A DNA stretch of 64,000 nt. It comes from Nageia nagi. Its lineage: Eukaryota > Pinophyta. The position numbers and the translations under genes are program-made. Positions 1-10,742 of this stretch are shown one piece after another. The notes under the pieces are model-generated. The model was not told the origin of the DNA. It made no database searches and saw only the letters and a list, made by a program, of their open reading frames with translations. Within the stretch, counting starts at the first letter, position 1; every line of letters begins with the position of its first letter. Location of the stretch: contig JBITNC010000002.1 in the NCBI GenBank assembly GCA_050084985.1, positions 37,944,001-38,008,000 of the forward strand, given 5' to 3'.

Positions 1-87
1 CTATGTGCTCACTTACGAGTTTGAAATAAAAAAATGATTATGACAATGAAATATACCTTAGAATATGTAAAAAAATATTTCAAAGCA

Positions 88-140
88 TGACATGCATCTT
101 TTGTAGCTTTAAAATGGGGCATGGATCACTACTAAATTAG
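88..140 (+). pseudogene. Tiny PPR-gene relic
   Basis: One frame reads ASFVALKWGMDHY. This resembles the plant PPR phrase in which an alanine/leucine-rich helix is followed by a GxxIH-type helix, and the same phrase recurs better preserved near 1070. Only about 17 codons are recognisable. The rest of 1-1000 shows no coding signal to me. The call depends on its resemblance to the neighbouring, longer relics. Confidence 0.3.
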
Positions 141-1049
141 AAATCATTTATGGACACTTGTTATGCTTAGTATATAGATTTTATCATAATCAATGTCAAT
201 AACATGTTTCTAATTGAGTATAATCTCCTCATATGGTTTGTTTTTTTGTCAATGTTTTGTATGTTATAGCTCAAGCCTCCTATCTTGAAGTAAGAAACTT
301 TCACAAGTAGGTAAAAAAAAATTTCATGATTATAAATATCAGCTTATGACCATAGTGGTATCTCACAAGTCGATAATTATGATCACACCATTATCTATCA
401 CCTAATTCATTAATGAAACTCTATAGATGCTATTTATGGACTTGTTTTCTTGATGCCTATAGAATTCGTAACAACCTAGAGTTAGAAACAATTATAGTGG
501 AACTTGGAGTTATATTTTAAAATTGAATGCCATTCATTCATATCCTAATATTTTTCATTAAAGGAATCATTATAAGTTTTTTTATTAAATATGTATTTGT
601 CATTGTGAAAATAATAATTTTTCTTTTGCAAAGATTATAACTTATATTTTCATCCAATTACCATTGCCTAAGTGTGAAATAAATTTAACAATGCACCATT
701 TGTAACATTCCTTTCTTTAATTAACATTAATGAAATATCAAATAAGTCTTGATATCACACAATATACCAACAACATTATATATCATGTTATAATATTATA
801 AATTAAAATAATTATTTAAATAACCCAAAATGCATATCATCCTACTATAAGGGTTTGCTAATCTTTAGGAATGATATTTTTACCACATTAAAGGTTAATA
901 CAACACAAGACATATTTTGTAGCAAAGAGACATAATCTCATGAACTATAATGATCATAGGATATCCACACAATGAATATGGTTTGCATGTTGTCAACTAT
1001 TTTTATAAAATACAATTGATTAGTTTCACACCAAATTCAATAACCTTTG

Positions 1050-1260
1050 CAAGTATTCTTCATCTATGTACAAGTCTTGCAGCTTTAAAATGAGGCATGG
1101 ACATTCATGGATAATTATCTAGATGTGGGTTTTTTTGCTTGTAATTATTAAAATATACCTAATATATGTGTATTCAAAATTGTAGGGTATGCAAGGAATG
1201 GTTGTACAAGAAATTATTATAAGGGATTCCAACCCTTTTAATCATTTCAAGGATGGGAAA
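1050..1260 (+). pseudogene. PPR-gene relic
   Basis: Around 1069 a frame reads LHLCTSLAALK, a stop, then GMDIHG. About 90 bases on, another frame reads VGYARNGC. These match the order of helices in plant PLS-class pentatricopeptide proteins, which are organellar RNA-binding and editing factors. Stops and frame changes separate the pieces, so this is a dead fragment. I see no start codon, transit peptide or C-terminal E/DYW domain. It is probably a more decayed copy of the gene represented at 2235-3860. Confidence 0.5.
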
Positions 1261-2234
1261 TGTTCATGTGGTAACTACTAGTGATTGAATAAAAGATTTT
1301 AATTGATATGGATAATGGAATAAATATTTTTCTAACAAATGATTTATTTTAGAAAAGTATTTCAACCATGATCTTGTAGTTGTATTGCAGGTAGGCAATG
1401 ATATAAGCATAATATATTTAGGTGTAGATGCCTAAAAATGAATTTCCTTGTATTAAATAACTCATTTTATATCATTAAGGAATATTTATTATAAAATAGG
1501 TCAAAATACATCAAAAATAATGTAATATGAAATGATTCCAAGAATCAAGTAGGATCAAGACATTGCTATAAAAGAATATCAAAAGGCAACATAAGGGGAC
1601 ATGAGAAAATAGCCTGAGAAAAATATTAGAACATGCAATATCTTTTGATCCAACCAATAAGGGAGTTTCATAACACCACTTATTCTTAGATTTGATATAG
1701 CCTTTGTATTATTTCACACATTTCAATTTTTTCTCATGGATTTGCATATTTTGGGTTTTTAATGATGTGCTTCTCCAAGGATGTTAACGACATTCGTTTC
1801 TCATGGTATATTGTTGTGATTGATGTATGATTCATGTTATTTCATATAGATGCAAATTTGATGAAAACATATCTTTTATAATGTTCATAATGATTTCATA
1901 TTTACGATACATTCTTTAGTATTACATTGTAGAAAAATAGTGCTTTGATTTATTATTTATGCATTATTTTTAGTCTACATTAGGAATCCATCCCAACTTA
2001 TCTTTAAATTGTAAAAACCTTCAGATATTTAGGGGTATTTCTAAGCCTAGAGTTTTGCTAAGACATAACCAAATAATTGTTGATGTTAAATTAATCAAGA
2101 TATTCATATATACTTTCATTAAAAACATGTTAGACTTGCAAGTTTAGGCCTTTTTTTAGTGATAGATGATTGTATTCTCTTTTTCTATCATCCTTGGAAT
2201 CTCCTCTATTATATCATGTATATGATTACTTGAA

Positions 2235-2660
2235 TAAAGGAGATGAAAGGATCATGCTATATGTGGGTTTATTTTATGTGCAATTATGATAACAACCTTG
2301 ATATACATGTATGCAAAACATGGGAGCATTAATATGAAAATAGTTTTATTTGATAAGATGTATTATAAATAAATAATTTCATGGAATGCAATGATTGTAG
2401 GTTTTGCAAGGAATGGTTGTTGCAAGGAATACATAAAACTATTTAAATAAATAGAATGTGTGGTCATTAATCTAGATGATATTATATTTTTTAATCTATT
2501 ATCTCCATGTAAGCAATGTAGGTCTAATTAAATAGAGCTATCAATAACTTCAAATTCATGAATTATTAGTATACCACAATGAATGAAATTACATAATACA
2601 TGTATGGTTGACCTTATTGGTCATGTTGGAAATCTAAATTAAGAAAATAATAAATATAAT
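2235..2660 (+). pseudogene. PPR-gene relic, copy 1
   Basis: The pieces in order are TLIYMYAKHGSINM (about 2306), ISWNAMIVGFARNGC (about 2379) and HNTCMVDLIGHVGNLN (about 2595). This is the classic order of P, L and S motifs in plant PPR proteins. The aligned repeats imply an organellar RNA-binding protein originally, but frameshifts and stops lie between the motifs. A second, related copy lies immediately downstream at 2775-3090, so this is a partial tandem duplication of a decayed gene or two retro-duplicated fragments. Plant PPR genes usually run to 1.5-2.5 kb of uninterrupted coding sequence, and nothing like that survives. Confidence 0.7.
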
Positions 2661-2774
2661 ATTAATAAAATCTAAATGTGTAAATAAATAACCCTTACAT
2701 GGTTTTCTTGTTTGCTTGTATGCATAGTTTGCTCATTTTCACTATCAATTTGGGCAATAAACCCCTAAACTAAA

Positions 2775-3090
2775 TGTGGGTTTCTTTCATATCCAAATAC
2801 AATAATAACCTTGATATACATGTATGTAAAATATGGGAGTATTAATATGGTATAGGTTTTATTTGAAAATATGCATTATAAATAAATAGTTTCATGGAAT
2901 GCAATGATTGTAGGATATGTGCAATGAGTGGTTACAATAAGGAAGCCATAAAACTATTTAAACAAATTGAATATGTAGGAATTAATACATGTATAGTTGA
3001 AATTATTGGTCATTTTGGGAATATAAATGAAGCAAAAGATAAATAAAATATCAAAAAAATATGATTTTTGAAGTGTGGATATGCTTGCTT
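2775..3090 (+). pseudogene. PPR-gene relic, copy 2
   Basis: This copy reads TLIYMYVKYGSINM, then VSWNAMIVGYVQ with a stop, then TCIVEIIGHFGNINEA. The motif order is the same as at 2235-2660, but the stretch before the TCIVEIIGHF motif is shorter. The nucleotide similarity is direct: both copies share a run around TTTCATGGAATGCAATGATT. It is a decayed duplicate with no usable reading frame. Confidence 0.7.
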
Positions 3091-3639
3091 AGTACCATGA
3101 CTATTTTGTAGGCAATGGTGATAGAGTTGTTGGCCTTACAATGATAAACCCCTTAATGTGCATGATCTCTTTCCTTCCTCACCTCATTTTATCATATGTG
3201 TATTTTGATGGGGTTGCTATCAATTTGGGAAATAAACCCAAATGCTTGTCACATGCCAATTTTTTTGGCATTCTATGTGATCATTTTTAGGGTTAATTTT
3301 TATGGATTATAAACCACCTTATTATGTTATATTGGGGTGGTTATAAATTGTCATTTAAAACCACTATCCATTACGGTCTACTAAGGAATTTTTAAATCAT
3401 CATTAAATATTGCCATATATTATAACCATCGTAAAAGAATCACCCTTAAAACTTGATTTTGAGAGAGACACTATCTCATGGACTAATATGATTATAGGGA
3501 TCAATTTCTAACATTCCTATATCCAAATAAATATTCCCAAATATGAACCTTAACTCTTTACAAAATCTCATTTATTAAAACATATTATATTCTATTTCTT
3601 ACTTCTTAGAAAGGGTTTATCTCAAAAAGAATGAAAGTG

Positions 3640-3855
3640 TTTGAATGGAAAATTCAAAAGAATAATCCACACACAAAATGCAACAAAGTGGAAGTGGTGT
3701 CCAATATGATGAGTTCACCTTTGCGAATGTCCTTTTGACTTATGTAAACTTAAAATATCAAGAAGAGGATGTTGTCATTCAACAAAAAATAGTAATAAGT
3801 AGTTTTCACTAGGATGCCATTATGATAAATATTTTGTATGTGCAGGAATTGAAAA
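3640..3855 (+). pseudogene. PPR-gene relic
   Basis: A frame reads QQSGSGVQYDEFTFANVLL and continues TYVNLKYQEED, matching the PPR phrase around a DxFTFxxVLxAC helix pair. It is interrupted near 3808 by a stop. It may be a further piece of the gene seen at 2235-3090, although it lies downstream of pieces that would normally follow it, so the locus is rearranged. Confidence 0.6.
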
Positions 3856-3877
3856 AAATACCTTTTTTTAATACGAC

Positions 3878-3940
3878 CTCTCTCTCTCTCTCTCACATAG
3901 ATACACACTCACACACACACACCATAGAAATATATATATA
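3878..3940. repeat. Compound microsatellite (CT)n(CA)n(TA)n
   Basis: A CT run (3878-3894) passes into CA-rich dinucleotides (3905-3922) and a short TA run (3931-3940). It is a simple sequence repeat with no gene nearby. Confidence 0.9.
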
Positions 3941-4261
3941 AGGCCAAATTATTTTACAGTGGTTTGAAACCATCATCTTTGGGTGATTATCATCACCTTT
4001 AAAAACTACCATCAAAAACCTTTTTGGTGTAGTAGGCCATAACTTACACATGTAATGGTATACATAAATGAAAAGGATAATGTTCTCTTAAAAAGATTAA
4101 ATCATAACAAGTTTAGCATGAGTTGGATCTTAGTTGCAAGATTCTTCCAACATAGGATAACCTTTTTAAGTTGCATGTGGTTTAGAAATTATGCTACAAA
4201 ATATATGTAGCTTGAAAAATTAATTGAAAATTTAAATTTTGTATTTTATTTTGGTCATTTT

Positions 4262-5827
4262 TGTTAGAATTTGTAATATAATATTGTGTAATATTTCTTT
4301 TTAATGTAAATTCACTTAATGCTTTAAGTATCTTTAGATATCTTAAAGTATTAAGGGAATAAATATAGAAATCAACATGTTTGTAAATACATAAGAACTT
4401 ATGTATGTAGCTTATATTTTATTTTGTAAATTTGAGCTTTGTTTTTCATCAAATTAGCATTTGTGGCTTGTAAATATTGATTTAATCAAGTGGTTATGCC
4501 TTTGAAAATCTTGACTTGGTGGTAGTCAAGATGGCATTTGATCATTTGTGACATGGTTAAGATAACATGGTCATATAAGTATTTGCTTGGTGAAGTTTTC
4601 ATCAAGGGGAAGAATTAAATTATGAAATATTATGATATGATGACACCCTCAAATACCTCCAACAAATACAAAATAATGATCTAAAATAAATAAACACAAA
4701 AATCAAAAATCAAAATTTTTATTTATGATTATTGATGATATTTTTTTTTGTTAAGAATGCATTTATATCACTTGGTTGATTGTGCATCTGATAATGTTGT
4801 ACACATATGATATTGTTTATATTATGTTATAGATGATACATTTTGTCTATTATACACATGTGATATGTAGTTGATGATGTATGCCATCTTTGATGTTGTG
4901 CATATGTGATGACTTGGTATATTTGTGCACCATTTGATATGTTTATGGATGATATTTAACTTGTATGAATGTATATGATGTATCTAATTGATCTTATTTA
5001 TGAGTTGCTTGTAGCTTATAGGCTTCTTCTTGAGATTGCAAGTGATTTCGGGTATACAGACTCATGGAGGCTTAGCATGTCAACATGTTGTTGAATGACT
5101 ACACTTGTACAATGAAACCATTGTTTGGTTTATGATTATATTATAAAACTATTTTTTAAAATGGTTAAGTATTTGATCCATTTTAGAACCATTCATATTC
5201 TATTACTTTCAAAAATATGTAAAAGGTCTCATCTCCACTTATATCTCTATGGAGGAGAACTCTCTCTTACTTTCTTTTTCTTCTTTCTCTATGCTCTATT
5301 CCAATATTACATTAAGGGGGAGTGTTAAAATTTGTAATGTAATATTGTATAATATTTCTCTTTAATGTAAATTCACTTAATACTTAAAGTATCTTTAGAT
5401 ACCTTAAATCATTAAGAGAATAAATATAGAAAGAGGAATAAATATAGAAATACCTTTAACCTTACCCTTGGGTTATAGGAAGGTTGAAGGGTGGGTTTCT
5501 TCTTATATATAGAGAGGTACCCACTCTCATTATGTGACTTGATGAAGCATGGTAATGCTTGTCATATAGAGTTGTATGAGTGCTCTTGTAGGAGCTTTGT
5601 AGAAGAATTCTTATAAATGAATTATTGATAATTTAGTAGGAGAGTTATCTTGTGAAAAGTAATAGAAAGAGTGGTTCAAAGTGGATGTACTCCCAAGAGA
5701 TGAAGGAACCACTATACATTGTGTGTTATCTTTTGTGTGATTATTTTCTTACTTTGGTAGATTAATATTAGCTTTATTGGAGTAGCTTCAAGGGGATCTT
5801 GATTTATGGAATCCTTCAATTCCATCA
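4262..5827 (+). mobile_element. Internally deleted Copia element with 5-bp TSD
   Basis: The first ~111 bases of a Copia LTR (4262-4372) are followed by ~950 bases of internal DNA and then a complete 3' LTR (5323-5827). A polypurine tract AAGGGGGAG sits directly before the 3' LTR (5314-5322). The flanks carry the same 5 bases, ATTTT, at 4257-4261 and 5828-5832. The internal piece from about 4740 aligns with the 3' non-coding region of Copia B (46800-47258), including the words TGATCTTATT and GAGGAGAACTCTCT. Gag and pol are gone, so a deletion joined the 5' LTR to a point near the 3' end. Confidence 0.88.
5323..5827 (+). repeat. 3' LTR of the deleted Copia element
   Basis: This is a 505-bp LTR starting TGTTAAAATTTG and ending ATTCCATCA. 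It carries a TATATATAGAG promoter-like box near 5503 and the family-conserved box of GTACTCCC followed by GAGGAACCAC-type sequence (about 5686). It aligns from end to end with the solo LTR at 21003-21481 and more distantly with those at 31742-32212 and 38883-39384. Confidence 0.9.
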
Positions 5828-5832
5828 ATTTT

Positions 5833-7044
5833 GATATATGATATGATAAAATTTTGATTAGGAATAAACAATTTATAATCTTCAAAAGTTGAGTAATTAT
5901 GTTTACATCTTCATGGTGAAAAAAAAAAGTAAATAAATTACGTAATCATTTTATTTATGCAATTTCATCATATTCTCCTCAATTAGGTTAGTATATATGC
6001 TTGATCTATAACCAATAAAAAACCCTCATGCATCAAGATAATCCTCCATATCCTAAAGTAATACTAATATCATTTTGAGTATTTATAAAACTCCATACAT
6101 CACCATTAATTCATTATCTTGAAATCTACATTCACATAAGATCAATTTTATCAATTTCATTTATTGTAGATAGAAACAAATATTATTTTAAATATCAATT
6201 TGTATTTATTTTCATCTACAATATGAAAGAGATTGTAAAAGTATAGAAAAGTTGAAGAAGATATGTATAACCACACTTGATACCCAAAAGACAAAAAAAA
6301 TAGAAAAATGAGCATCTAATATAGGATCCCCTCTAGTGATAGGGAAATTGATATATCTAAAAATAAAAATGCATATTTTTCATGATTACAATCATAGATA
6401 ATTATTTTGTTGTGAGGCTAATGGCCTTGTTTTAGTATTTTTTATATTCTAAATACTTAAATTCACTATTATAGACATTATATTTAAATTTTACAAACTA
6501 ATATTTTTTTATGTAATAAATCCTAAGGTCTATAATTTAATCACTAATTGAGGATTTTTTTCAATATGGAGGTAAGATCCCATTTACCAATAAAAATAAT
6601 TAATGATTAAAGTTACCAAGTTTGTAAGGATTTTCATTATTTGTAGTCCATTGGGATGGCATCACATGACTAATGCATCATTGATGCATATATGCTAAAT
6701 GACCTATCTAACCTTATGATTTATATATAGGGTAACACCTCCTAAAATTCTCATCCTTGCTTGTGGATGTGATGTATAACATTACTTACATTAGTATGAG
6801 ATATTGAAAAATTGGTAAACCAATGATGATTTCATTCAATTTTTATTAAATCTAAGTTTTTAAATGGATTTTTAATAAATGGTAAGTGTTCACATGAAGG
6901 ATGGAAAGGACTTAGTCATTATGGAACTATCATTTCATTGTAAAAAAAATCATATAGTATGTCATTTAGTATATATGAGAATGAAAATAATTCAATTTAT
7001 GTAATGAATGAGTCAATGGGTCAAAGAACATGGTGAATTTTAGT
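5833..7044. other. AT-rich interval, nothing recognised
   Basis: I see no recognisable protein motif, LTR end or tandem array here on either strand. Short oligo-A and oligo-T runs are common. Confidence 0.6.
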
Positions 7045-7362
7045 GATATAATTAATGTTTTGGATCATCCAATCCATGAAAAATAAAAGAGTAAGAATTT
7101 AAGATTTCTTCATGGGTTCAATTCCTTGGATTTCTCAAATCCTAATCAACATATAATATCTATCATAGGTGATGTTAATAGAATTTAAATGAAGTAACAT
7201 AATGATCCTTCAATGCTAGAAAAAATCCAAGCTCAACAATCTCCATTGGATAAAATATGTATGCTAATGATATCAACATGGACCCCAATATATTATCTTT
7301 ATAGAATTCCCCTAAGAAAAGATGACCCCCATTGGATAATAGATTATAAAAAGGTAGGGCCT
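7045..7362 (+). pseudogene. Unidentified coding-like relic
   Basis: One frame stays mostly open for about 105 codons. It includes the stretch RFLHGFNSLDFSNPNQHIIS and, later, STWTPIYYLYRIPLRKDDPH, and is broken by three stops. The composition (prolines, tryptophans, mixed charge) is more protein-like than the surrounding AT-rich sequence. I do not recognise the family. It could be part of an old transposon or a captured exon, or chance. Confidence 0.25.
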
Positions 7363-9079
7363 TGATAACTCACGTATCACTAAGAACATCAATATTGTTA
7401 AAATAATTAGAGGGGTTTTACTTTTATCAAACATGAAGGATGTAAAATCACCAAGAAAAGTTGCACCTTTTATTTTAGCTCTATCCTTTAAAAATTTAAA
7501 TATGTAAAATAAGAAAACTCTTCCCTCAATGGCTTTAGTCTCTAATTATGCTACTATACTTTTTCAAAATTATTAATTATTACCTTTGAACCTCCTTCTA
7601 TATGAATGTTATATAATCCTTATTTAATATAAGTTCTCATTTATATGAACAAGGACATGGTGTCTACCTTATTTGAGGTTTTCAAAGGAAGACTCGTAAC
7701 AAAGGCTAGAATCATATTACCTTAGAAATACCTAAATTTAACCTTCACATCTAGCTATACTTGTATTACCTCTTAAAGTTTGATTAAATTTAAACATAAG
7801 CACTCCATAAGGAGGAATAATCCATTTCATAAACTATATTTTAATTTGATTATGATCCTACCCTATTGAAGGATAGGAGATAAGTGGCCATTGATATGAA
7901 CCACGAAAGAAAATGTTCTTATAAGATTTATTTTGTACCACTATGGAATTCACCCATTCTTAGATTCGGGCTTCTATGATATTGTAAAATATGAATATTG
8001 ACCATTATTCTCCTTTAAACTTCTTCTATTCCTTTCAATATCTAGTATAAATAAGAAGTTAACATGTTGTCCAAGTTCCATTATGCATAAAGAAGCTACA
8101 ATGATGGTTTAGGATTTTTTTTTAATGGAATAACAATGAATCCATGATAATAATGTAACAAAAAATGCTATATAATTTATAATATAAGTGTAATATATGA
8201 GCTATATGTTGGTACCATATGATAAAATATGGCAAAAAAGTAAACGTAAATATATATGAAAAATAATAAAAGTAAATAATGATCAATAAATTACACATTG
8301 TAAATGGTAAAAATAAAAATAAATATCATACCATGATAAAGGAGTAAATATATATGGGTAAAATCTAGAAAAAGGTTTTTAGAAAAAAATTATATATGAT
8401 GTGGCAAAAGAAAGTTGAATGTAGAGAAGTGAAATTCTAAAAAAAACATGATGTTGCCAAAGATGGAGAGATAAGATTTAAATAACATGAATATTACTAA
8501 AAGAATAATTATTTATTTATTTATAAAATTGAATATATATACTATAAAATATCTAAGTTATTTGAAATTATCTCAATATATCTTAATTGGTCTACCTTGT
8601 ACCTTTCTTGTAGGAATGATTGCTTGGCCCCATTTATCATCATTTGTTTAGATTCAACCATTCATATTTGTCTCCCTTTCATACTATGTTCATACTATAT
8701 GCTTAAAGAAACCTTATTTTCATGATAACATATTTATCCCTTTGTGGTCCATTATGTAGGCATCACTATTTGATGCACCTTTCTAATTTTATTTCACATT
8801 TATTATCTTGACATGATTGTTCATTCCCTTTCACACTTGTAGGGAAGATACACTCCCTTTTATAGGTGTCATATCTCATGAAGAACTTTCTATGTGTAAT
8901 TGATTATCCACAAATGAAACATCATGTTTATTTTGAGAAGCTCTCTTCATACTATGGGCTATCAATTTTTAATTAAATTCCATTGATATAAGCCTTTGAT
9001 TTTTACATCCCAAGAGTCTTAAATAAAAAATTCACAATTATTGAGTAAGCCTCTATATATATAGTCTTACTCATTTATT
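7363..9079. other. AT-rich interval, nothing recognised
   Basis: No convincing coding or repeat signal was found. The LINE that begins near 9080 may have its 5' untranslated region at the right-hand end of this interval, but no 5' boundary or target-site duplication could be placed. Confidence 0.5.
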
Positions 9080-10030
9080 ATGGAACCTTCAACATCATAT
9101 GAGTTATTAGATAAATTAAATTCTAAAAGGAAATAAAAGGCTACAAGTTTCCAGGGAGACTTAAAATCTAAAAACTCAAAAGACTTGATAATTTTTTTAA
9201 AAATCAATATAAGTTGTTGATCAAGAGTAATGACATCAATCTTTCATAAAATTTAAGACTTAGAATTCTTGATTATATAATTCAATAAAAATTTTATTAT
9301 TATTTTATATGATAAGGGAATAATAGTTGAAGATATAATTAATAGAAGGAGCTAGCTATTAAAGAGAAAGAAAATATTAGAACATTTTAAATATCCTCAA
9401 ATAATTATGTTCATTAAATTTGTTAAGAAAGCAATTATCTTGAGTATCCCAAAAAATGTCTTTGAAATGGTATGACAAAGGCTTGATAATAGACTTATTA
9501 AAAAATTTATGAGCTCAAAACTAAGTCTTGACCAAATCAAGAGTTGGGCTTCTAACAAGTGGTGAATAAAGGGATATTTAGATAATTCTCTACTACCAAA
9601 AAAAAAATCCTTGATTATTTAAATAATAAATAATACTATGATAATATTCTAGTAGAAGGCCAATTGCTTATGGGAGGATTAGGTCTATACCTCAAGAACT
9701 AGATAATGGGATTTAATTTGAAAATTAAAAAAACATAGAAGTAGTCCCAACATAGGTTAGAGTCTTGAATTTTTCTCTTAAATTTTAGGAAAAAGAAATT
9801 TAAAAGAGTATATCCAATTCCTTTGGCATATTTCTTTGAAAATTTTATGCTACACAAAATATATTCTTTACAAGAGTTTCTATTATAGTATAACCAAGAA
9901 ACTACTCCCAAATCAAATATAAGATGATTTCATAATGGAGAGTATGGTCTCAAAAACCTAATCTATGAGAATGACCCATTTAGCTATAGGATATGTGCTA
10001 AATTAGTATATATTACAAAGGATTATCTAA
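9080..10030 (+). pseudogene. LINE ORF1 (DUF4283-type RNA-binding protein), decayed
   Basis: A candidate start is the ATG at 9080 (MEPSTSYELLDKL). Further on, pieces such as SLDQIKSWASNKW match the central part of plant LINE ORF1 proteins. The phrase VPT, stop, VRVLNFSLKF (about 9745) then matches the family phrase that normally has a tryptophan at the stop, and RICAKLV near 9988 matches the end of the domain. ORF1 proteins bind LINE RNA in the ribonucleoprotein particle. No CCHC knuckle was recognisable between this domain and ORF2. Several stops fall where the family has tryptophan or glutamine, consistent with C-to-T decay. Confidence 0.65.
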
Positions 10031-10742
10031 GTAGATAAAAGAAAAAATTAGAGAAAGGAAAAAATATCAATGAAGAAAAAAAAGGATGGCAAAGCTTGGA
10101 GAAGGAAGGATCATACTACTAAAGGCATAGAAATGATACTTAAGAACTAGATAGTCATTGAAGTGAAGGAAACATGTCAAGAATATAAGGGTTTTAAGGA
10201 GATTTGTTAGGATAATAGGGATCCCAAGAATTATTTCTAGTTGAAGATGAATATTAAAGATAATGGAAAGGTGGAGAATGTGATATGCAATTTTACAAGA
10301 TAATTATCTTGTACTATATAATTTAATTATAGACAATTAAAATATAGAGAAACAACAAGTAACAAATAAAGAAGTGGTTAGAGAATAACTAATATAAAAA
10401 GAGATGGCTCTAAAAATAAATGCCTCAGTGCTTGAATAGATGACATTTGATCAAGCAATATAAAGTGAAGAAGAGACCTAGTAAGAATAATATTTCATTC
10501 CCTGCATTTTTTGTTAAGGAAATATGATTGAAAGATTCTCAAGAAAAAGGCAATACCTACCCTTAAAATGACCAAAAGTTCTAAAAATACCTTATATGTA
10601 GGATTAGAATGGGAGAAGAAGTTGGGAAACTATCTTTGAAGGAATCAATGTGCATAAAGGAGATATAAAATGAATTGAAGAAAGGGAAGTATATAACTAT
10701 AGAAGATTAAAGAATATAGGAGCCCACTTATAAGAATAGGAA

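Noticed and set aside
5125-5328. A 67-residue forward frame resembling a small membrane protein
   Set aside because: It lies in the non-coding 3' region of the deleted Copia element, which aligns with non-coding DNA of Copia B.
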